From Eretmocerus hayati (taxonomy: Eukaryota; Arthropoda; Insecta; Hymenoptera; Aphelinidae): DNA of 64,000 nucleotides. Of the stretch, positions 53,301 through 62,773 are shown piece by piece. A program made the translations under genes and the position numbers. The notes below the pieces were generated by a model. That model made no database searches, was not told the DNA's origin, and was given only the letters and a program-made list of their open reading frames with translations. The stretch covers positions 70,772,186-70,836,185 of the forward strand of contig CM056743.1 of assembly GCA_029851415.1 (NCBI GenBank). The letters run 5' to 3'. The stretch's first letter is position 1. The number at the start of each line of letters is the position of its first letter.

Positions 53301-54060
53301 CTCGATTTCGCCCTGTTTTGGGCCCCATGGCCGGGGATGCTGACTGGTAAAAAATTCTCTGGACATCAACACTGGTACACTGCGATGTATGGAACTTCTA
53401 GAGATACATACGAGCAAAAGATCTGCATTCACTTCGCAGATATAACAACGTCGAGACACCGGTCCGGTGACATCCCTCGGCGATTACTTACTTTTCCTCG
53501 AAACTCACTCGATGTGTTTGTTTTCGTTCCATGACCTTCCGGGGATTCTGGATATACTGCTGTTCCAATAATCATTCCGAAAGCTTCATCCAGCATACTA
53601 CTACCACACAATTATTTATTCAAGCAATCGTAACATCGCGTACAAATGATATCCAAATATCGAATGATTTTATGAACTTAGCATTTTATGACGATGAAAT
53701 TCCAAGAGATCGATTGTTCCTGGACTTCGTGTGCTTGCCCGGTGGTTTGATTGTGAATTCGTCTATCTGTGAGTATATCAAAGCAGACAACATTGACTAA
53801 TTGATATAAAATAAATCGAAACCCTAATCGCGAGCATTGAATTGTCTAATGCTTGAAATGACTCGAAGTTTCTATGATTTTCAATTCGGACTCAAAAGAA
53901 AATGCAGATTCTAATTATTGAAACTCGTATCGTGACCCGTGCTTCTAATATAAAAAAAAAGGAGACGACCGAGCACCTCGCCACTTGCCCAGTGTCCAGG
54001 GACCCAGTTTTTGCCCAGGTCGGAGTGTCAGTTAGAACTGACCCCTTTTTTATGGTATCA

Positions 54061-54135
54061 GGGTGATTCCGACTGCAAATGCAAGAAGATGAGTCATTGT
54101 ACTCAGTAGAATTTTTATACTATTCGGAATCACCC
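54061..54135. repeat. 12-bp perfect inverted repeat with 51-bp loop
   Basis: The word gggtgattccga (54061-54072) pairs exactly with tcggaatcaccc (54124-54135). Just upstream, near 54026, gtcagtt-ag-aactgac forms a second small perfect hairpin. Possible roles are a transcribed hairpin or the ends of a tiny mobile-element relic; neither is shown. Confidence 0.7.
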
Positions 54136-54618
54136 ATCCCTGGATTTTTATCCATTGGGTCCGGTGCTATGCAGTACGATTCGCGGGTGAGTCCTTTTAT
54201 TTGATGCTTATTTGCCCGCAACTAAACGAATCTGACCCGAAAGCCGACTAACATTCAGTTGAGGACCACGATTATTATCATAAAAAGCCATCTCCACGAA
54301 CAATCCTCGATAGGATTGATGACATCGAGAGTGCTATGCTACTATAAAAAAATTGATGTGAAAATCACATCTTACCGTTGGGAGAGAGGAAGCCCAGTGA
54401 TACTTGGGTATACCCTCTCGGAGGACTGTAGTCCGCTCGTGACAAATTAGGCCTTTTTGATGCCTTTAGGTCTCCTGACTAAGTAGACGGAGCTTCGCTC
54501 CGCAAGCAAGGATATTCCCTCTGAGCTTCGCTTTCTCTCTCACTCATTGACTTTTACGCGGCTCGAACTGCGGATGCGTAGACACGCGTTGACATGCTCG
54601 CGATGATTGAACGCGCAT

Positions 54619-54634
54619 ATTTCCATATGGAAAT
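54619..54634. repeat. 16-bp perfect palindrome
   Basis: The sequence atttccatatggaaat equals its own reverse complement. It is isolated and its role is unknown. Confidence 0.7.
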
Positions 54635-54916
54635 GACTCGTATTAGGGCCTTGCCAAAAGTATTAGTGTATGGAGTGAATTTAGGAAATGGAGAGGGTAA
54701 GGTATATGGGTGATTCTATGGAAATGCGTCATACGGACTCAACGAGTGAGTTGTAAAGTATCGTACACATAGCTAATTTGTTTTAATTCACAGTAACACA
54801 TGCATAAATTTTGTTAATAATCCTTGCCATCACCAGGACACATGCTGAAGCTACTTACACGATAGGTCTGGTTATCCCAAAGTGGGTGACAATGAATAGC
54901 ATCATACGCGCGCGTC

Positions 54917-54952
54917 GGCACCTCCGCAACAGCACGCTGTTGCTGAGGTGCC
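54917..54952. repeat. 36-bp near-perfect hairpin
   Basis: The left arm ggcacctccgcaacagc (54917-54933) pairs with gctgttgctgaggtgcc (54936-54952). There is one mismatch in 17 positions and a 2-base spacer. The loop is too short for a typical microRNA precursor, so a cruciform or an element-end relic is more likely. Confidence 0.75.
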
Positions 54953-55769
54953 CAATATATATAGGTATATGAGTGAGGTGCCTGAAGTATAGTGAGATTT
55001 GGGAGGTTGCATAGTTCCCCCAAATTATTGGAATTGAGATGATCTTAAATAAATCAATGGAAATAATTTCAAAAAAAATTATGTAAAAAAAACAAATCTC
55101 ACTCCAGACCTCCGAATCGTGTATAGAAAAAATTCGCGAATCTACAATTTATCGAATGATTTCAAATTTGACTGAATAGACTTGGGTTACTTGAAAATTC
55201 ATAGTGTACTTAACATAAGAAGTTTGAATAAAAAAGAATTATAACCAGAAAGCGAATGACTTGAAATAAATCAGTACTTCAACTTAATCAATGCAGCTTA
55301 CCACTACACTGAGTATTCTAACGTAGTTCTTATCTTCTTATATTTCTAACCAGAATGAATCCGTACTAGAAATATCGGTATATGTACTGAGTATATTGTC
55401 AACTAATATCTATCGATCATACTTACTAGTTGAATTGAATAAAATAGGACAAAATGGAGTCTTCGGCTCAGTGCAATGCCAGAGTGGTCCATATTATATT
55501 GGGATAGAATACTTCAATTTTGAGGTTATGAGACATTATTTTGTAATCATGAATTATGAGTAATTGACTCATGGTACTTGATAAGACTCTTAAAATATAA
55601 AAAAAAACTGTCAACCAAATAGGCGAATGAATATGATGAGAAATAGACTTGTGTTTGTTCAATTTTTCTTTATGATATGAGGTATTGATGGTGAGGAAAC
55701 GCGTTCAATAATTCCTAAGTCTAATATTTGTTGAATTTCCTTGTCCATCCGGTCACCCCCCACACAGCA

Positions 55770-56125
55770 TGGGAATCTTTCAGGAATATTCCAGGAATAT
55801 TACATTGAAAGATTGGAATATTCCAAAAATATTACTCTGGAATATTCCTGGAATATAGTTATGTCCGCGGCTGGGAATCTTCCTGGGAGCTTTCATGGGA
55901 AGATTCCAGGGAATCTTGCAGAAATCTTCCAGAAATATTACATTGAAATATTTTACTGGAACGTTTCTGTAACATTGCCAGGAATCTTCCAGGAATCTTT
56001 CAATGAAAGATCTCTGGAAGATTTCATTGAAACCTCTCGGGAATATAGTTATGTCCGCGGTCGGGAATATTCCTGGAATCATCCATGAAATATTTCTGAA
56101 ATATCTCATAAAAGATTCCTGGCAA
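55770..56125. repeat. Degenerate repeat rich in GGAATATTCC / GGAATCTTCC words
   Basis: Palindromic 10-mers such as ggaatattcc and agattcc-type words recur every 10-25 bp. A longer unit, gaatatagttatgtccgcgg, occurs at 55851 and 56041, 190 bp apart. A related piece, ctatgtctgtggttgg, appears at 56733, after the inverted-repeat element. The word at 55779-55791 (ttcaggaatattc) fits the TTCnnGAAnnTTC heat-shock-element pattern, but this is expected by chance in such DNA. Confidence 0.65.
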
Positions 56126-56127
56126 TA

Positions 56128-56730
56128 CCCACCAAACAGTGAATGTTGCCTCAACGTTTCTGGAACGTCGCAATTGCACCCTCGGAACGTTCCGTAAATA
56201 GTCGGAAACCCCGTTGCTGGAACGTTTAAGCAACGTAAAATGTCTACGAGATGTCTGTTGTCTCAACGTTTCCAGCACGTTTCTGGGACGTTTCAACGGT
56301 TTTTCAAACGTTGCACAAACGTTTCCGAGATGGTTCTTGTGCAACCAAGACTTAGAAATTTTTTTGTTGAATAAACAAATAAATTGTTTCTAAAATTTTG
56401 TGTCTCGCAATCTATCAGCTCCATCCCCGTTCAATCCCATCGATAGCGCTCAATCAGAAACATATCCACTTGATACAAGAAAGACGGTGAGATTGTGCTT
56501 GAATGCAACAAGAGCAAATTAACAACAATTTATGAAAAAACAATCCATTCATTTATTCATATTCACAACGTCCAAAAACGTGCTGGAAACGTTGAGACAA
56601 CAGACATCTCGTAGACATTTTACGTTGCTCAAACGTTCCAGCAACGGGGTTTCCGACTATTTACGGAGAGCTCCAAGGTTGCAATTGCAACGTTCCAGAA
56701 ACGTTGAGGCAACATTCACTGTTTGGTGGG
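56128..56730. mobile_element. Foldback/MITE-like element with about 158-bp terminal inverted repeats
   Basis: The left arm (56128 to about 56285, starting cccaccaaacagtgaatgtt) is the reverse complement of the right arm (about 56573-56730, ending cactgtttggtggg), with few mismatches. The internal spacer of about 287 bp has no coding capacity. TA flanks both ends (56126-56127 and 56731-56732). The flanks joined across the element resemble the nearby repeat gaatatagttatgtccgcgg, as expected if it inserted at a TA within a third copy. TA target choice and absence of a transposase suggest a non-autonomous Tc1/mariner-like element, though the superfamily is not proven. Confidence 0.8.
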
Positions 56731-56732
56731 TA

Positions 56733-59660
56733 CTATGTCTGTGGTTGGAAATATCTCTGGAATCTTTGGTGAAAGATTTTTGGAATCTTTCATAAAAGAT
56801 TTCTGACTATATTTCTAAAATATTTCAGGTTGATTACTATATAGGTACATTCCATCTGGATTCTTGGCAGATTGCCCGGGGTCTCTTACTGTAGTCTCAT
56901 TTTTCTGAAATACTTCGAAAACATTCAATGATATTCAGTATAGTTTTTTGCAGACAAAAGGATGGAAAGATTCTGGAACTTGTACGAATTGGAAGAACTT
57001 TTACTCACTCACAGATAAATTTTTTACAGGAAATCCCAGATGTTTTCAGGTTACAACCTAAACTAGGTCATAAATTAAATAAGGTAATATCCAAAGATAC
57101 CAGTTGGCAATAATACAGAATCTCGTTGAAAAACTCTTTCCAGAACTCACGCTAAACTTACCATCAGAGGCTCAAAAAAATAGCATTTGAAAAAAAGGGA
57201 CGTTTGGTTACTCCAAATTGGAGACAAGTGAGAAATCAGCGTATTGTTCGAATGTCTCACAAGTTTCCTTTTTCTCTGAAGATTCAATCATGTTCCATCT
57301 GGGTTCCTGAAAAATTTCATGGGATTCCTCACAGTATAGTTATGTTTCCTGAAATCTCCTACCAATAGCTTAGTAGTAAATTTATTGTAGTTTCCTTGAG
57401 GAACCGGGCTAGAAAGACCTCTGAGTGAGAAGTATCATCTCATGTCTGATCTGAAACAAGAGCCAGCGAGTATCACCTAATTTTGTTCTCAACTCAACAG
57501 TTGTCATCTGAGTAGAATGAACAATGTAAAGTGTATTCACAGTGTGCTTTCATTAGTTCAGAACTAATTCATTGTTCAAATTGGTAGGGCTGACAACCTC
57601 GGTTCAAACAAAACTTTTCTATATTAAATGGAAATATTAGTGCACGGTAATAGAGTCATTTTCTCTGAAAACTAATCTTACTTTGGATTCGTTCATCTCA
57701 TCCTCAATGAAGAATTTGGTGAGATCAGCTTCAACAAAACAAACCAGGATTCCACGTGGGATAGATGGAGGATTCATAACTGTATGGAGGGTTCAAAAGT
57801 GAGACGAGAAACCAATGCAGAGTTTCACAGCAAAGTCTCTAATATAATTTTGTTTGATGAGGAATTTTTCCATTCGATTCTTGTGAATATTCTCTTAGAA
57901 AAGTTGTCTGTTCATGGTCATATTAAGTTGAAATCTGAAAGTTATGATCCCCAAAACTCTACTTCGTTTCCATCCAAAGGATTGTATGGTTACCTAATGT
58001 TTTACTTAGTCTGATGGCTGAAATACTCCAAGCTCTCATAGGGTGTTCAATTGATACTGTTACTGATATCAGAATCCCATTGATTGGTTATCCAATACGT
58101 CCATCAAGGAAGGACCTTGAACATAGCCTGGGTATACAGATGCTGCACAAACATACGCTTAAGATCAAAAAATGTCTCTTTGTTTCATTACAAATACTGT
58201 CAACGAACGCTTAAGAATGTCTATGCAATCGCCATTCTTGATGACCATTGTCATGTACCTAATATGTAGATTGAAATATTCAAGAACTGGATGAAAACCC
58301 ATTCCCGCCAATTGGTTTGACTTGGAGAAGTAATGTGTACGACTCGTGTCTACAGAATCCTACAATCACCATCTAGTTGAGGATAGAATCTCACCTACAG
58401 ATATGGGATGAAGAGTTGCAGAAGATGTGTGGGTAGCTTGTATATGTTGAGATAATTGTTCTCATCATAATTGATGGTTTATCTCTATCTTACAGTGACA
58501 AATGATGATGTCATCAGTGATCCTGCTTTAAATAGCATTTCGTCCATTTGCTCTCACCCATTTTCCTGCAAATATATCTTTGACTGAACACAAAGTGTCT
58601 AGCTCTTTGCTCACTAACACTCAAAAAGATTATTGGGCAGAAATACTCATCTGATCTACAAGGTATCAGCAACGAATACAGATCAGCTCTATGGGTTAAG
58701 AAAGTTCCGACAACGAGGGCATAGGTTATGGTTGCTCATGCCGGTCACTTGAAAACTGTAAGACCGCAAGTTCGTAAAGTTTTCCATAAGGTTGACAATA
58801 CTTGATGCATCACTACGAGATGAGTAACAAGGGAACGTTGGGAAATACATGGAAATTCCCTTTATACACGACTCGCCACGAAGAACACAAGTTGATGGTA
58901 TTCAGCTCGGCGTGCAGAGATTGGCTGCGTCCAGATTAAGCATATATGCGTGTGCCGTATGTTACGAACTGAGCTTGATGTTAGCTCTAGAGGGAGCTAA
59001 AGGTATTGTTTTGCCGACTCCAAGATATTCAATATAAAGCTGGCGAATAACTCGATCCAGAAATAATTTGGAAATATAAGGGATGTCCACTAAAGTATAA
59101 AAATACAAGAAGTACAAGGGTTCTGAATAGAGAAGCTTGGAAGTCTTGAGAAAATGCTTTTATTTTTGTTGTACAGATATAAGCGTATGATCTGTCTCAA
59201 AGCTCTTCCAAACTCAAAAAGATCCCCGCTGTCGGCTGTCTGGTCCTTATATATTCTTGGAGCTTTCCAAGATATGGGAAGTCGCCCCTCCAGGTCCTGT
59301 CATCTATACACGTATCTCTATTACTTCTTCCGTGTGTTTTCCTAGAATCAGAAGGGGTAAGCGGCAGTTTTTTTGTTCTGTGGAATTTCCCTAAGGGGAG
59401 ACATTGAGCGTGTTTTGACCGGAATTCGTCCGAATCATGCAGGTGGGCATCCTTGATCTGTCAGTCTCATCGCTTTCTTTTTTATGTGGGTGACAGGCTC
59501 TCTCTACACTGTGGCAGCAAGAAGCGCTTTTTATTTCCTCTTTTTATCTTGACCTCGCAGGTGTGCTTGTTTACGCAGAAACCTTACCCTCGTAAAGTTT
59601 TCCGTAAGAGTCCTATTTTTTTATAACTATGTAAGGCACCGATTCCTAAAAGGAGTGAGG
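56733..59660. other. Intergenic DNA with short unrecognised frames
   Basis: The first part (to about 56870) continues the degenerate GGAATCTTT-type repeat. The rest is AT-rich. Frames of 61-76 codons at 56928-57113, 57784-58014, 58014-58214 and 58849-59037 (all +) have no recognised domain. They could be fragments of a decayed gene or element, but the evidence is weak. A similar word, cgtaaagttttcc, occurs at 58773 and about 59590. Near 59248 there is a TATA-like ccttatatattc. No RNA gene was seen. Confidence 0.5.
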
Positions 59661-59663
59661 AAA

Positions 59664-59688
59664 GAGAGAGAGAGAGAGAGAGAGAGAG
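59664..59688 (+). repeat. GA dinucleotide microsatellite
   Basis: An uninterrupted run of 25 bases of alternating G and A. About 50 bp further on, atcttcgcgcctttca occurs twice (near 59737 and 59767). Confidence 0.95.
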
Positions 59689-59760
59689 CACCTTAAAGTA
59701 TTTTGGCTGTCTTTATGCCTATTAGGCGTCTTTCATATCTTCGCGCCTTTCAGGTATAAG

Positions 59761-59771
59761 GCCGCCATCTT
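59761..59771 (-). promoter_or_regulatory. YY1/Pho-like site, possible
   Basis: The sequence gccgccatctt reads AAGATGGCGGC on the minus strand, matching the known animal YY1/Pho core. It lies in a slightly G+C-richer patch before the 3' end of the 440-aa gene. It may be a chance match. Confidence 0.25.
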
Positions 59772-60035
59772 CGCGCCTTTCATAATTTCACCTAACCTCC
59801 CCTAACCCTGCTTGTGCGTCATCTTCCAGCTGCTACATTTTCTCTACAGTTCTTCTGCTCAACAAAATGTGATCCCATGGATTACACTTTTGTTTTTGTA
59901 GAAAAATTTATATTGACTTCAGATAAGTACAACCTGCTTTCTAAATTTTGAACCTCAATTGTATGAATTTGATTCTTTTCTGATTCTTCTAGGTATACGT
60001 AAAAGCACAAAATCACCTGCTTTTGGGTCAAAACC

Positions 60036-60041
60036 TTTATT
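60036..60041 (-). terminator. Polyadenylation signal AATAAA for the 440-aa gene
   Basis: TTTATT on the + strand gives AATAAA on the minus strand, about 175 bases after the TAA stop codon at 60216-60218. Position and strand fit the 3' UTR of the gene ending there. Confidence 0.5.
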
Positions 60042-60215
60042 TTAGACAAATTGTACAAACTTTTTGGCACACACAAACTGCACAATTTGTTGGCACATAT
60101 ATTTATAAAGGAACATCATATTATGTAATTGGGATTCATGTAACTGGATTCTCTCATCCAGGTAACTTAAAAAAATATAGGCAAAACAAAGGACATTTAG
60201 ATAAAATCTTCTTAA

Positions 60216-61538
60216 TTACTTCTTTTCAGGAACCTGGTTTTCGTCATCGAAGTCATACATCTTGGGTAGAGCCCCCGAGAAGTATGGTTGTCCTCCAAGG
60301 ATGTCGTCTTCTTGGGCTTGCAGTGTATGGATACATTCGCCACATTTTTCCATAGTCATGGCTCGTCCTCTTATCTTTCCACAGCTGGGACAAGCCAATA
60401 CAAATATCTCACCCTTCAGTCCTATAACGTGGACAACTTCTACTCCCCATCCTTCAGGGACTCCAGTGACTTTCGTACAAGCTAAACATCTCCAATTTCC
60501 CCATCCTTTCTTGGTTGAGATAGTCAATTTGATGTGAAAAATATTGTCAGGTACGTTATATAGTTGGCTATGTTCTATGCTTCGCAGATTAATAACGTCT
60601 CTATGTGTTTTGGGAATCGATAGTCTCTTAGTGGGCTTCTTTATCTGGCTATTTGTAACCTTGAAAGGTTTGATGATGTCTGCCTTGAAACTGCCTCCTA
60701 CTCCTGCTTCTTGTATTTTAGCTTCGTTCTCTATCTGTTGCTTCTCTAATTTTTGGAAAGGGTCTTCAATTCTTCTCTTCTTGTATCTTCCAGACCCTGT
60801 GTTATTTCTCCTGCGATTGTCCTGTTTTTTTATAGCTTGAAATTCTTCTATAGATACTCTCTTACTCTCAATCAGCAGAGGGCCAGCCTGTTTCTGTATT
60901 TTTGGTTCCTCAGATCTAACTATTTGTTCTGGGTTTGCGCCTGCTATAGTTATATCTTCTTTCTTCCTTTCAGCTATTCGGGGAGAGCGTATGTATTCAA
61001 TTGGCAGATTTCTATCTACCACCTGTGGAGAATTCACATATTCAATTGGTAAATTCCTGCTCAGAATGTTTTCCGATCTGGATTCTGGAGGTTGCTGCTG
61101 ATGTAATAATTCTCGTAGACGATGTGGATAAACATACTGTTCATACTGTTCATTTCCTGTTGGTGTCATTATTGGGTTTCTGTTCATGCTAAGGTCCTCT
61201 GCTTCATATTGTCCAGAAGTTATTGTGTTGGTGACATTATGGTTTGGGTTCGTGGCTAGGTACGTTTGATACCCTAGTCTTGTATAATTCATTGGTTGCA
61301 TTCCCATTTGTCCTTGCAGGATTGGAGGAGCTGTATATCCAGGCACATAACCAGACATATATGGATTGTTCAACTGAGAAGTTGTCGAGCAATTATACAG
61401 TGGCAGCATTTGGGGTATAGATGTGCCTTCCGATTGTGTGGGCATGTTTGAGAAGTTCGTAGAGCCATTTGAATTTGCTGGTAAAAAGATGGTGTATGGC
61501 ATAGAGCCCTGGGGTAAGGACCTTGAATTTGGATCCAT
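60216..61538 (-). CDS. Unrecognised 440-aa protein with C-terminal six-cysteine (CxxC) module
   Basis: I do not recognise this family. The ATG at 61538-61536 is chosen because a 3' splice site (TTTGCAG) abuts it; the in-frame TTG two codons earlier lies in the intron. Residues 1-150 are rich in N, P, Q, S, M and Y and look disordered. A 15-residue unit, RNLPIEYVNSPQVVD then RNLPIEYIRSPRIAE, is repeated near residues 161-190. A basic stretch with RRRNN and RYKKRR near 242-257 could be a nuclear signal. The C-terminus has cysteines at 351, 354, 383, 386, 399 and 402, spaced C-x2-C-x28-C-x2-C-x12-C-x2-C, which suggests zinc binding. The tail is acidic. There is no signal peptide or membrane segment. 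A nuclear regulatory or nucleic-acid-binding role is inference only. The frame is intact, so it is probably expressed. Confidence 0.75.
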   Translation of the reverse strand: MDPNSRSLPQGSMPYTIFLPANSNGSTNFSNMPTQSEGTSIPQMLPLYNCSTTSQLNNPYMSGYVPGYTAPPILQGQMGMQPMNYTRLGYQTYLATNPNHNVTNTITSGQYEAEDLSMNRNPIMTPTGNEQYEQYVYPHRLRELLHQQQPPESRSENILSRNLPIEYVNSPQVVDRNLPIEYIRSPRIAERKKEDITIAGANPEQIVRSEEPKIQKQAGPLLIESKRVSIEEFQAIKKQDNRRRNNTGSGRYKKRRIEDPFQKLEKQQIENEAKIQEAGVGGSFKADIIKPFKVTNSQIKKPTKRLSIPKTHRDVINLRSIEHSQLYNVPDNIFHIKLTISTKKGWGNWRCLACTKVTGVPEGWGVEVVHVIGLKGEIFVLACPSCGKIRGRAMTMEKCGECIHTLQAQEDDILGGQPYFSGALPKMYDFDDENQVPEKK

Positions 61539-61842
61539 CTGCAAAGGTATAATGTACCTACTTAGTTCTACCTAATTTTTACTTTGTTGGATATTTGAGA
61601 CTAAAAAAAAAAATTTTCTTATCTGGATTTTGAGGGCTATCAGCCCTAAATTATTTTTGCTTCTATTGATTCTATTCAAATTGTTAACACAGAGTTCATG
61701 CATGTGAATTTATTATTGATTCAAATTCTGCTTAGAGACAAGGGAAATCTTCATACTCTTTCACTGGCTGCATTTTCCGAATACAGTCTTACATCTCTAT
61801 TAGAATATATTTCCTTCTTATTATTCACTTTTCTTCACTCAC
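61539..61842 (-). other. Predicted 304-bp intron in the 5' UTR of the 440-aa gene
   Basis: On the minus strand the donor reads AAG|GTGAGT at 61843/61842 and the acceptor reads TTTGCAG just before the ATG at 61538. Both match eukaryotic consensus. The intron is AT-rich with a long T run near 61603-61616. Splicing would place a non-coding first exon upstream of 61842. Confidence 0.55.
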
Positions 61843-62120
61843 CTTATAGTTGTTCTGGTTAAATTTATTCCCAATCCAAAGGTAAAGTTCCTCCCAAAAG
61901 CGAATTGTCCTTTTTGTCGAGTCCTTTGTTTATTGCGCAGTTTCTTCCACTTGCTTTCGTTTAATTCGCACCGGGGTCTGTTTTTGGGGCTGTCGCACAG
62001 GGCAATGATACCAAGCCGGTGTTTTTGTCTGTTCTTGACCTTTCCTCGAGGGTATTAGAGTGGGAGGTTCCCGCGGAAGGGTGTTTCGTTCCGCTATTGG
62101 TTATTAATGATTTTTGACGC
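61843..62120 (-). promoter_or_regulatory. Probable first exon and promoter region of the 440-aa gene
   Basis: Upstream of the predicted donor, base composition rises in G+C between about 61910 and 62180. A CCAAT box lies on the minus strand at 62100-62096, and ttcccgcgg at 62069-62077 resembles an E2F site. No clear TATA box is seen. The first-exon limits are unknown. Confidence 0.35.
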
Positions 62121-62510
62121 GCATTAATTTTTCTTTGCATGGTTTTGTATTTGCCCGCTTGCCGGGTGGCGCCCTCCTTGAACTAAGATTGGAATGTGAA
62201 AGAGGGGAAGTCTGACTTTCTCCTAATAGGTGTGTTGCATGATGTTAGTATTGGTGAAGTGCATATGAGTGCCTTTTATATTTCTTTGTTTGGATTTGTT
62301 TAACTTTGAGGTTATGTGATGATTTTGTTGCTTATAATCCTCCTAATTTATTTGTGCTTTTCCTACAGATTTTTTCTACTTGCTTTCTATTGATTTGGCT
62401 CCTCACTGATGCAATAATTCTGACCAGGCCCCGATCCAACCATACAGCTTCAAAAACAGAATAGCAGTTACTGAACCCAAGGTATTCAAATTTTTGACTT
62501 TGATTGTAAT

Positions 62511-62674
62511 AATAAGAATTGTGAGAGGGAAATGAGCCCCAACCTTCGCTCATTCCATGGAATACTCCCTCAATCATTATATTCCACTCCGATAGCCAAA
62601 ATCACGAGTGATCTTAATATTCGTGTGGACTTATAACCTTGTTTTATTCCTCCTTTTCACTCACAATTCTTATT
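62511..62674. repeat. 15-bp perfect inverted repeat, 134-bp spacer
   Basis: The word aataagaattgtgag (62511-62525) pairs exactly with ctcacaattcttatt (62660-62674). It lies just downstream of the integrase stop, in the part expected to hold the end of the retroelement. It could be a relic or a structure in its 3' region. An 81-codon minus frame at 62332-62577 overlaps it and is unrecognised. Confidence 0.6.
62647..62658 (-). other. Candidate polypurine tract of the retroelement
   Basis: The minus strand reads gaaaaggaggaa about 115 bases after the integrase stop codon, where a Ty3/gypsy element would carry its plus-strand primer. The bases that follow (taaaac) do not start with TG, so the LTR edge is not confirmed. 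Confidence 0.25.
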
Positions 62675-62773
62675 TGTTTTGTCACTTTATTGATGAATTC
62701 CAATTACATGACTGATTACATGGTGTATATCTAACTGAAAGTCTAATTAGCTGTATAGTGGTTCTTATTGAGC

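Larger units (their letters stand above)
26259..53380 (-). repeat. Satellite array B, 174-bp monomer, inverted relative to array A
   Basis: The same monomer family appears as its reverse complement: cataactgcgcagataact, ccctgttttgggccccatag, ccgagggtgctgactggtaa, gggcatcgacaatggtacac and gtagagtttcgggtccattg repeat every 174 bp. Length divided by 174 gives about 156 copies. It begins inside a monomer at about 26259 and ends inside one at about 53380. Most monomers carry either the module with aactatttgcaacccacagg or one of two modules with atcctacaaccc or attatcttacaaccc. No gene interrupts the array. Confidence 0.97.
53381..55740. other. AT-rich intergenic DNA right of the satellite
   Basis: Satellite similarity stops after ctggtacac at about 53380. 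The region is AT-rich and holds no recognisable protein. An 89-codon frame at 53531-53800 (+) has no motif I know. A fragment near 54652, cttgccaaaagtattagt, resembles the terminal-repeat style of Tc1/mariner elements, but no partner end or transposase was seen. Short inverted repeats are listed separately. Confidence 0.6.

Noticed and set aside
1023..53380. CRISPR array
   Set aside because: The repeat is 174 bp without unique spacers, and the DNA appears eukaryotic.
1023..53380. Proven centromere with a CENP-B box
   Set aside because: I did not find the TTCGNNNNANNCGGG pattern as a fixed part of the monomer. Location on the chromosome cannot be read from the sequence.
53531..53800. 89-codon + frame as a gene
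   Set aside because: No domain, no splice or promoter signals, and the length is within chance for AT-poor stretches.
54645..54670. Tc1/mariner terminal repeat
   Set aside because: The word gccaaaagtattag fits the style of such ends, but no inverted partner, TA pair or transposase remnant was found nearby.
57784..58214. Adjacent 76- and 66-codon frames as one broken gene
   Set aside because: Both are on the + strand and nearly abut, but neither resembles a known protein, so a pseudogene call cannot be supported.
59150..59640. LTR of a second retroelement
   Set aside because: A TATA-like word and T-rich stretches are present, but no matching second copy, primer-binding site or clear TG...CA ends were found.
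59790..59812. Telomeric repeat (cctaacctcccctaaccc)
   Set aside because: Only two imperfect units resembling CCTAA are present, which is too short and irregular.
60216..61538. Envelope-like third gene of the retroelement
   Set aside because: There is no signal peptide or membrane segment, about 1.2 kb separates it from pol, and it has its own intron and CCAAT-type upstream region.
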